From: Malaya genurostris
Lineage: Eukaryota; Arthropoda; Insecta; Diptera; Culicidae
Length of the DNA stretch: 64,000 nt
Direction of reading: 5' to 3'
Assembly (NCBI RefSeq): GCF_030247185.1
Contig: NC_080571.1
Span: forward strand, 81,712,525 to 81,776,524
Made by a program: the position numbers and the translations under genes. The notes below the pieces were generated by a model that ran no database searches, was not told where the DNA came from, and worked only from the letters and a program-made list of their open reading frames with translations. Shown here one piece after another: positions 55,786 to 64,000 of this stretch. Position 1 is the stretch's first letter. Each line of letters begins with the position of its first letter.

Positions 55786-56382
55786 AAGCGATGTAAATGA
55801 GTAAATGTGTTCATATTTTGGATCAGGAATATGAATATAGCAATATATTCGATGATTATTCGTGACGAGAAATCCCCCTGAGCATTCTGGTTCAAATGGC
55901 ACGTTCCCATTGACATTTGGAGATTTGTGCCTTGCCATCAATTTGTTTTTAGCATCATTTTCCCGATATATAAGAGGGAAGGATTGAAGGGAAAATGGTA
56001 AGGTTTGGACAAGGAGAATGAGGAAAATTTACGACACAAAAACACAAAAAAGCAGAAGTAAATTCTGCACCCCTAAGGGATGCTGAACAATCTGCTGGGG
56101 ATCACATTTAGTGGAAGCAGAAGTAAATTCTGAACCTCTACGAGGTTCCGAACAGTCTGCTGTAAAACCTTACTATGTGCGATTGGTTACTATGTGCGTT
56201 CTTTCTGATGAACGATGCACAGTTAATAAAACCTCCAACCCCCGAGAGGATTTAGAGATGCAGAACGATTCGCAGTACAAATCCAAATGCCAAACAATCT
56301 GCTAAACCCTATTTAAGGTGAATACTGTAAGGATTCATTCACTCCAGGAAGAACGATGAACCCTTCTGACTATAGCTCCTTA

Positions 56383-57650
56383 TCACATTGGGTGAGAGAC
56401 GAGATAATATCCTTTTGCTGGCATAATTTGAAAGTGGTAAAGCTGGTTCCTGACCAACGAAAACATTCGTTGCACCAGCTCTAGCCAACTCATCAGTTCC
56501 CATTCATTTCCAGTAATAGAATGGCCGGGTACCCATGAGAAGTAAACAGCATTTGAGATGCTAAGGTCTTCAATTTGAGTTCGACATGCGATCACTAGAT
56601 TTGACCGTGAATCATTCGAACTGAGTGCTTTTAAAGCTGCCTGACTGTCGGAACAAAAATAAATTCGTTTACCACAGATCCTTTGCTGAAGTGCCGATTG
56701 TATTCCACACAGGATCGCGTATATTTCTGCTTCAAACACAGTACAGTATCTGCCAAGGGAATAAGACTGCTCTAGCCTCATTTCACGACAGTAGACACCA
56801 GCACCAGCACGACCATTCAACAGAGAACCGTCCGTATAACAAACTATGTGTTCATCAAGTTGTCGTTCCAAATAACCAGTCAACCATTCCTCACGAAGAG
56901 GATAGCTTACATTGAATGTTTTGAAAGGAAAACTGCATGTGAGAGGAGGAGCGAGTAAATACTCATCCCAGGTAACCATTTGAGATCACAAGCGAGTGTG
57001 GCTGGTAGCATAACCTAAAGGGTAAAGCCCTGTAACCTTAAGACGGTATGCACAAGATAATGCTTCTTATTTTAGGAACACATGTAGTGGTTTAATGCAC
57101 AGTAGCGCCTCTAGAGCAGCAGTAGGAGTTGTCGTGAACGTTTCTGTCATCGCCATTAGGACCATCCTTTGGAGATGATTTAGCTTTGACTGAACTGTCG
57201 CAACTTCTCCTTTCTGCCACCATACAAGACATCCGTATGCAAAAATTGGTCTAACAATAGTTGTGTAGATGTTGTGTGGATCAATTCTTGGAAGAAAAAA
57301 ATTACGCCGGATGCCGTGATGCTGTGATTCTCCTACGATGAGTGGAAAGCACCATTGATGTTTTGCCCGGATTTACAGATAATCCAACCTGACAACATCA
57401 TTGTTGAACAGATCGCAGGGCTTGCTGCATTCAATCAAAGAGAGTGGTAATGCTTATACCGGTCATCAATATATGATAATCGTCGGCAAAACCATAAGTC
57501 GGAAATCCATGGTTATTAAGTTTCCTTATCAAACCATCAGCGACATAGTACACCACCATTATCATTGAGCCATTATTTTCGTTGTAGCAGAAATATGATT
57601 GACTGCGGAAAATAAAATTGTGTTCCCTATTTAAAATAACATGAGAGTGC
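56383..57650 (-). pseudogene. Non-LTR retrotransposon fragment (RT end and RNase H)
   Basis: Minus strand. An RT active-site remnant lies at about 57500-57440 (GFPTYGFADDYHILMTG). A decayed connector follows, then an RNase H frame at 56979-56383 with YTDGSLLNGRAGAGVY, FEAEIYAILCGIQSAL, SDSQAALKAL and VPGHS.TGNE. An RNase H after the RT occurs in I/R1/Loa-type elements. Frameshifts between RT and RNase H; 5' truncated. Confidence 0.75.
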
Positions 57651-57835
57651 ATCCAATCTACTGTGTATATGTTTTACAGTACTTTCATCATATGCTATAT
57701 TGTTTCTGTTTATTCCACTTCCAAGCCTATCAGTTCTACCGCCAACATGATGTAGAAATAAAAAAAACTATGATTGGAGTTGTAACTGGAATGTTTAGTT
57801 TGTATTTAATATTTCATTTTAATTAATTGCTTAAA

Positions 57836-58065
57836 ATTTCGGCAATATCTCGCATGCATGAACACCGATAACTTCGGTAATTTCTTTCCAAAAGCGACGA
57901 AGATCTCGGTAATTTATAGTCTTCCCTAAACCGAAAATTTCGGTAAATGCAAAATACCTGCCAAATGGATAATACCGGGGATCTCAGTTGTTTTAATGTT
58001 TGCCGAGCACACTCGGCTGTTCAAATCGAAATTTCGCCGAGATTCGGTAGAAAAATCTAAGTGTG
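57836..58065. mobile_element. MITE of the CTCGGC / CACACTTA family
   Basis: Contains TTCGGCAATATCTCG at one end and CGCCGAGATTCGGTAG near the other, with CCGAAAATTTCGG in the middle. It ends in AAATCTAAGTGTG, the complement of the CACACTTAGATTT end seen in this family. Confidence 0.55.
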
Positions 58066-58199
58066 TAATAACCAAATCATGTAAATAGTAGGGAAAAACT
58101 TGGAAAATTAAATCACAATCCAATGATTTATATACGTTTCAAAAAAGTCAAAGTGAAAATGCTTTCCTAACGGATCTTTCAAAATGTATGTCGTTAGTT

Positions 58200-58893
58200 C
58201 ACATTTTAACGATAGAGCATGCGTTGGGGGAAAACTGAACGAACATTTTGTTTGGTACCAAACAAAAGGAAAAGGAAAAACTTTGCGTCGCATCAGACAA
58301 AACACGCTCACCAGCCCAACCCCGTTTTTCCTAGTGCCGTGCGTGCAAGGCGTCTACTGTAGGATACAAATACTCCTACCACACACCGACCGTGACAAAT
58401 AGAAGGCCAGCAAGGCAACGTCGTCGTCGTCGTCGTCCTGCACAGGCAGTGGTTCGCACCCATACTCACGTAACAGTAGAAGCAGCAGTAGCAAAGCAAG
58501 CATTTTCCACTCGCCCAGTTTGGTGCAATTTTCGAAAAGCTTTTTCACCCTTCTCTCTGTTCTCTGTCTGTCTGGCTGTCCCGAGTCTGGTGTGGAAAAT
58601 GTCAGTCAAATTTTAAGTTTTTCTTTTCCATTGGTAGCGAAATTTTGTCGTGCGTTTAGTTTCGGATTTAATCCCCAACGAGTCTTCGGTGTTTTCTTCT
58701 GTGAACCCTTCCAGTGAAAATACTTGTGCGCAAAAATTTGAAAAAAAAAATAGTCTGAAACTATGCAGTAGCAAGGACGAAAGTAAGCAGTGTCGTGATC
58801 AACCATTTCAGTGTTTCTTGTTTCGTCGAGTGTCCTGTTGAATCACCTGACAAAAGAAAGGCGGTGGCGTTGGTGCATCCTTCGTGAGCGAGA
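58200..58893 (+). promoter_or_regulatory. Likely promoter and 5' UTR of the downstream gene
   Basis: More GC- and CpG-rich than the flanks, with GTCGTCGTCGTCGTCGTCC at 58420-58438. It leads into a good start codon with purine-rich context (GCGAGAATGA). No splice signals are clear. The transcription start cannot be placed by eye. Confidence 0.4.
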
Positions 58894-59170
58894 ATGAATT
58901 TCTCCGCGTTTGGTGGACCATTTTCCGGAATTCACCAGTTTGCGGCAAAGTTCGGCAGCAATGATGGTGCCTTCACCAGCACGAACACGGCGGCAGGAAA
59001 TGGCGCCGGACCAGGTGGTATTGTGGGTGGCGGCGGAGGAGGCGGTGGCGCAGGGGCAGCCGGAGGAGGAGGAGCGACTGGCGCTCCTGGAAGCGCCACT
59101 ATCAGCCAGCAGGATCTGAATCGATATCATGGATCGAATGGGAATCATTTTAATCAGAATTCTACCTCAA
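58894..59170 (+). CDS. First coding exon of an unidentified glycine-rich protein
   Basis: Starts ATGAATTTCTCCGCG and runs 92 codons plus one base to a strong donor (CCTCAA|GTAAGT). The peptide opens MNFSAFGGPFSGIHQFAAKF, then has a run of Gly and Ala (GGGGGGGGAGAAGGGG at about residues 45-60), then SATISQQDLNRYHGSNGNHF, ending in a Ser/Thr-rich stretch. Low-complexity starts of this kind are common in developmental regulators and RNA-binding proteins, but I do not recognise the gene. The following exons are not in the window or not recognisable, so the intron probably exceeds 4.8 kb. Codon use is clearly more GC-rich than the surroundings, supporting real coding sequence. Confidence 0.6.
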
Positions 59171-61137
59171 GTAAGTGTACTAAAAAGCAACTTGGGTGAC
59201 GGAAACAAAACTGTAGTTACAAAGACAATGGGTTGGTTGGGTTTTTTTTATCCTGGTTTATTTTTCCTTCTGCATAGAACTAGCACTTTGTGCCCTGGCT
59301 AGTAGCTGCATTTAACTTGATAGGGATGGGTGGTTGGTGGAAAATCGAATGTATGAGTGGGTGGTTCCTGTGAAGTGAGGGGCAATTCACGTGTTACTTT
59401 TTGGCTTGAATCAATTTTTTGAGATGTAGAACATTAGATGAACTAGCAAGATGCCGCGAACGTAGGAAGGGCAGAAGCAAAAAAAATACTTGGTATATAA
59501 AGGATCTGTCGATTGGGATCAAGATTCGTATATGCATTCAGGTGCAACTATATTTTAACACTCATAATTGAATGTACAGTGGAATCTGATTTTTTAAATA
59601 TAATATGCAATGACTACTTCTGTTCAACAAATTGATAATCACCTTATTGATTTTCATTATTATAGTATGATGTACCGAAGTTCACTTCTCTTACATGCCT
59701 TGATCAAAATAGATGTTTCACTACAATTGATTATTGTTGTAGGAAACATGCACCTAGATTTGCATATGCTATAATAGCTGCAGTTGAAAAAAAAATGTAT
59801 AATGCAGTATGCATACAGTTCTTTATCAAATAGGAAGCGGTGGTAGTCAAATTCGCGGCGAAAAATAACAAAGTTCACCGCATGTTCTGTCGCTAAGCAT
59901 AAACATGGTGCAGATCGATGAGATTCTTTCCTTCGCGCACACCAAAAAATCCGAATTTTACAGGTGACTTAATCCCTCATACGATGTAATTCATAAAGAC
60001 ATAATTTGTCAAATGACGAAAATTTTCATTTTTAATGACTTAATGTTAGATTAGCTTGAATTTTACTGGTTTCGACTGTAACTTGCATTCTGTTAGCAGG
60101 TGCGACTGTATGAATTTAAATGCACCTTTTGCCAGCCAAGCAGTTGTGTGCTTCTGTGGCTCAGTCGATTAACAGACGTGTTTTGCGATCCAATGGTTCT
60201 CGGTTCAAGTCGGCGACGCTCACTATCAGTAGTATTCATTTTTTTTTTATTTAAATGAATTTCATGTTATGGAATTTTGGATACAATATTAAATATCCAA
60301 TATCCAATATCCAATATATATCTTCCACGTACATTTGCGTGAACTGCGACGCTCCATTTATGTGCAACTAATAAGATGTAAAATCACAGGGTTTTTTCGA
60401 AGTGTGCGGGGGAAGTGTGGAGTAACTTTTTCCCTAGCGGAGTAAATTCCTTCTTCCTTCGTAAGCAGAAGATTCCAATCAAAATCGTCGATCACCTACG
60501 AAAATAAACTGACCATAAGCTAGTACTGTTACAAATGAATGTTTTGATCTACAAATCTTATGGTGTCCTAATTTATAAGAATAGGTTAATCAGTTAACAT
60601 AAAAGTTCGTCTCTGTGCTCTCCATTGAAGTGTTTTTCTTCGAAAAGAATTGTTGTTTTACAAAATTTGTAGAACTGAGTCGAAACGCCTAAGGGTTTTC
60701 GAGGCTCAGTTCAAAAGTCGAGTTTCCGAGTAATTCTATATTGGTTCGATAAAGAAAAGCAAAAAATGCGATTTGTCGGTTACATCACTTATACCGTTAT
60801 TTCTCTCTAGGAAAATCGAACGAATTGAAAAATAGCGCAGTTTTTCGGTTACGCCATATATATATCGTTACATCTTCGGCACCGGGAGCGTAGGCCATTT
60901 GATAAATCATCCAACAGTAGCTTTTCTAAATTATTAAAGTAGGCTCAGTCAACTCCGAGAAAATTGAGCGGAAAGATAAATCGTGGCAATATAATACATA
61001 AGTAACATACATAAAAAATATTATAAAGCTTGCATTTGAAATTTGAATAAAATACATACTAAATATGAAATAGTCAATTTTTTTTTGTTTGGTAGATAAT
61101 TTCTTGACATTTAACATTTGAATATGATTTCTGGCAT
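59171..61137. other. Presumed intron 1 of the glycine-rich gene
   Basis: No exon is recognised. It holds a tRNA-like sequence (60148-60224) and a small ATATCCA repeat at about 60283-60320. Confidence 0.4.
60148..60224 (+). mobile_element. tRNA-like sequence, probably a SINE head
   Basis: A box TGGCTCAGTCGATTA (60157-60171) and B box GGTTCAAGTC (60202-60211) at tRNA spacing. The acceptor arms do not pair, so it is a tRNA-derived repeat or tRNA pseudogene and not a functional tRNA. A T-run follows soon after, at about 60240. Confidence 0.5.
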
Positions 61138-61640
61138 ATGGTCGTCATGACTTTTTTTCACAGAGGTCATTCTGGTGGTCCAACTTTCGAACACTTTTTC
61201 AAGCATTTGTAGGCGTATTCCAGCAATGACACGCATATTGCATCAATCTTTGCTGGTTTATCCACATAAACCAATAACTTCACGTATCCGCACAAAAAAT
61301 AATCGAGTGGCATCGAATCACACAAACGCAGAGGCCAATTTACCGGTCCATTTCTCGAAATAATGTTGTCGTTGAAATGTTCTTTCAATAATTCGATTGT
61401 TTCGGCCGCAGTATGACAAGTGGCACCATCATGTTGAAAACAAATTTTATCCACATCCATACCTTGAATATTTGATCTTTGTATCGATTTCCATTCACGG
61501 GAACCCGTCGTCCTTCCTCAATACTGAAGATAATTTTGCGCTATAAACAGTTTTGATGGAACACTGATTTTGAAAATAAATTTTCAACAATTTGAAAGCG
61601 TTGTTCCGGAGTGAACCTTTTCATGATATTTTGCCAAGCA
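61138..61640 (-). pseudogene. Mariner-type transposase C-terminal relic
   Basis: Minus frame 61460-61167 reads DKICFQHDGATCHTA, then RNGPVNWPLRLCDSMPLDYF and LCGYVKLLVYVDKP. These are the second and third catalytic-region blocks of the same transposase class as 12930-13642. The usual PPRSCDLTP has become PLRLCDSMP, so the last catalytic position region is damaged. Upstream parts are scrambled. Confidence 0.7.
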
Positions 61641-61691
61641 ATACTGAGTAGAGGCGTCACTCTAAACTGTTGAAACAACTTTTAGACAATA

Positions 61692-61851
61692 GGGCCGCTT
61701 TACACGATCATTATAAGTGTCATTTCTTAAATGTAATGTCATTTTGAATGAATGTGTAAGGGCAGCAATGTTTAATTCTTCATACAAATTTAGAATGTCA
61801 TTACTTAGTAATAATTCAAAATGACATCAATAATTCTCATGTAGGGGCCGC
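61692..61851. mobile_element. Diverged copy of the 333-type MITE
   Basis: Ends GGGCCGCTTTACACGATCAT and CTCATGTAGGGGCCGC are roughly complementary. TA lies on both sides (61690-61691 and 61852-61853). It shares the AATGACATT motifs with the copies at 333 and 545. Confidence 0.65.
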
Positions 61852-62401
61852 TATAGAGTAATCCCTATTGAAAAAAACAAACCTCCTAAAAACATCCGTT
61901 ATATGAATACATACGCACAGGCATTTTTTGATCGTGTCTAACTGAGTCGATTTCTAACTTTATTTATTTAGGTATAACCTACAGACACAATTTAGTCCTG
62001 ATGATTTTATACAATAATTTATAGTAATGTATGTATGTATGCATGTTTGAAGCCACCATCAGTTCAAGCCATTACCAATGTATGCGGGTAGACTTACAGT
62101 AGATCCGAATTTGATTATCAGATAACTTTCATATAACTGCTGTTAAGAAGGCTAAAATGGGTTTTGAGGGCTTGGCGCTTAGTAGCAAGAATATTCGGTC
62201 ATGTAAAAAAGAATTTCGCTATACCAGCTCTAACCCGCCTGATGGTTTGTTTGTTAGAAGGGTGCGTCTTACTCATTTCAGACCTTCAGCGAGAAACACA
62301 AAGCTTCCCCCACGTGATTCAGGTTGGCAATCCACTCCATCATCCAGTCATTCACTTGTAAAATACCGTGATGCACTCCCTGCTCCTCCCCATTGTCGGT
62401 A

Positions 62402-62556
62402 TAATTGAACAATATAATACAATATAATATAATATAATACAATATAACAGAATATAATATACTATGATACAATATATAACATTTAATGTCGCAGTGTAAG
62501 TTATGTTCTTCCTTCGTCGCACTACTGCAGGATATAATAATAATAATAAAAATAAA

Positions 62557-62608
<52 letters not shown>

Positions 62609-62612
62609 GATA
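62402..62612. repeat. Microsatellites: ATATA-rich and (TAA)n
   Basis: 62402-62475 is built from TATAATACAA/TATAATATAA words. 62533-62608 is an almost pure ATA trinucleotide run of about 25 units. The minus frame across it (poly-Ile) is an artefact. Confidence 0.9.
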
Positions 62613-62759
62613 ATTTAAAAAACAACAGAATTATATGTTGTAATATTCTAAGATAAATATTGCACTTTAGGATGGGCTTTAACTTATAAGCTATTTCGCA
62701 CCCTCTCATTCTGCTACTAACGCAGTCGACGCCGTTCTATTGACCAAATGTCATCATAG

Positions 62760-63395
62760 ACACACGCGGAGGCATGAGATAGAAACTTGTGAGGACTTAG
62801 TTATCTCACCATTTGACGACCTCATACAATAATTTCTAGTAATATACAAATCATAGATTGATACTGCATCATAGATTGAAGTCAAATCCTTACTATACGC
62901 GATTGAATGATCTCTGCAAACCAATAATAGCATTGTTAGCACCGTAGTTAGTTCGTCGTAAAGAAAGTCGAATAAATGCACTGTTGCGAAGAGCACGGGG
63001 TCGCACGTTGGAAATTAATTTCGCGGAGCAAAGCATGGCAGTCAATCTTATTGTTCAAAGTATTTGCTACCAATAAAGTATGTGCAGCATCTCGTCGAAC
63101 TTGTAGTGTATCGATACTGATTAGTAACCCGCGACTTTCGTAGCTTGGTAGTTGGTGAGGATTCTTCCACGGTAAACACCAAAGAGCGAAGCGAATGAAT
63201 CTGCGTTGTATCGATTCGATTCTATGAGCACCGTTCAAGTAGGGGAAATTCCAAACGACAGAGCAGTACTTCAGGGTTGAACGAACAAGTGAGCAGTACA
63301 GAGATTATAAGCAGTATACGTCTGTAAAATATTTACCCATTCTCATTACAAATCCTAAGATGCGAGAAGCTTTAGAAACAATAAATCGCTTTTGT
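62760..63395 (-). pseudogene. Non-LTR retrotransposon RT C-terminal fragment (Jockey-like)
   Basis: Minus strand: SKASRILGFVMRMGKYFTD, then YCSLVRSTLKYCSVVWNFPY, then HRIESIQRRFIRFALWCLPW and LLISIDTLQVRRDAAHTLLV, ending NYGANNAIIGLQRSFNR. This order is typical of the region after the RT palm in Jockey-type elements. One stop (YCL-stop) and a late frameshift break it. No RT catalytic core remains. Confidence 0.75.
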
Positions 63396-64000
63396 TAATT
63401 GTATTTGCCCATTTCGTATACCCTACTGTTCATTACACTGTGTTGTCTTTGTTTTTGTCGTCAATTTTCGACTGTATCGGATGAGATGTGAACACGAACT
63501 TATATGGGATAATAACACCTTCACACCTGAGAAATCGGTGTGAGTTCCATTCCGCTGTTTTTGACTGCTTTTTCCGGTGCTTCCGGAACTCATTAAGTCA
63601 ACTGACTTCTTCCGAAGCGAAATCCTGGGCACGGGTCTGTGTAATACCAAGGATTTGCTTTACATTTTTGTGTTTAGATTTATTTTTTCATCATTTAAAC
63701 AATGTTTGTGACAAAGCTAAATACTGACAACAGCATTTTCTTTTTTGGTTCGAGAAACAATCGAAATAAATAATTCGACGTGAAAAAAGTTATCATAGAT
63801 ATCAACTCAGAAGTAATTTCCTAACGCTCTTGGTGCATAAAATCTGCGAAATGACTCTCAAATCTGATAACTTTCTATCAAATTTAAGGAAAAAAAATCG
63901 ACATTTGAAAAATCATCACTATTCCGTGTTGCCGTCATTCTTGTGAATTGGTTTGAAGTGTGTGAAGCATATTCAAAATTGTAAATCCAATTATTAAGGG
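63396..64000. other. Window end, repeat-like, no gene
   Basis: 63490-63700 holds TTCCGGTGCTTCCGGAACTC-type sequence, probably a retroelement tail. No coding feature supported. Confidence 0.35.

Noticed and set aside
60148..60224. Functional tRNA gene
   Set aside because: Box A and box B are present, but the acceptor ends do not pair and no clear anticodon stem is visible. More likely a SINE head or pseudogene.
62278..62709. 143-codon frame with a long isoleucine run
   Set aside because: Caused by the ATA microsatellite.

Overview
The window is eukaryotic nuclear DNA from an insect, most likely a culicine-type mosquito. It is AT-rich, its genes are split by short GT-AG introns, and it is packed with mosquito-style repeats: tRNA-derived SINEs, TA- and TTAA-flanked MITEs, hAT-like elements with GGGTACGGGTCGGG arrays, mariners, Penelope-like elements, an RTE-type LINE and Ty3 relics. 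The species cannot be fixed from sequence alone. No CRISPR array, operon or rRNA is present.

Five host genes can be supported. (1) A MADF-domain protein (14589-15562, +, one intron). (2) UMP synthase, r-l/UMPS (23482-21564, -, three exons, intact). (3) The mitochondrial FtsJ-type rRNA 2'-O-methyltransferase Mrm2 (25192-24343, -, three exons, all four K-D-K-E residues present). (4) IRE1, the ER-stress kinase/endoribonuclease (27591-38971, +, four exons, 1058 aa, kinase and RNase residues intact). (5) The first coding exon of an unidentified glycine-rich protein (58894-59170, +), whose rest lies beyond the window.

Layout. 1-14.2 kb is a repeat field: MITEs, a tRNA-like SINE, a 372-bp-arm inverted repeat, and a palindromic element split by a 3.7-kb hAT-like element that itself holds other insertions. 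14.6-15.6 kb is the MADF gene. 15.6-21.5 kb is repeat debris, including a small Penelope-derived hairpin with hammerhead-like motifs. 21.5-25.2 kb holds UMPS and Mrm2 in tandem on the minus strand. 27.6-39 kb is IRE1; its 7.9-kb third intron carries a tandem repeat, a SINE with a 12-bp target duplication, a mariner, a culicine repeat, an RTE element and a MITE. 40-43.6 kb is a mariner relic split by a Penelope-like element whose 2.35-kb reverse transcriptase/GIY-YIG frame is still open. 43.6-58 kb is layered transposon relics. 58.2-59.2 kb is the 5' end of the last gene, followed by intronic or intergenic sequence with more relics to 64 kb.

The host genes have no obvious joint pathway: pyrimidine synthesis, mitochondrial rRNA modification, the unfolded protein response and a putative DNA-binding factor. 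The most informative content is the nested-transposon record, where target-site duplications can be read directly, and the hammerhead-ribozyme-like motifs tied to Penelope-like sequences.
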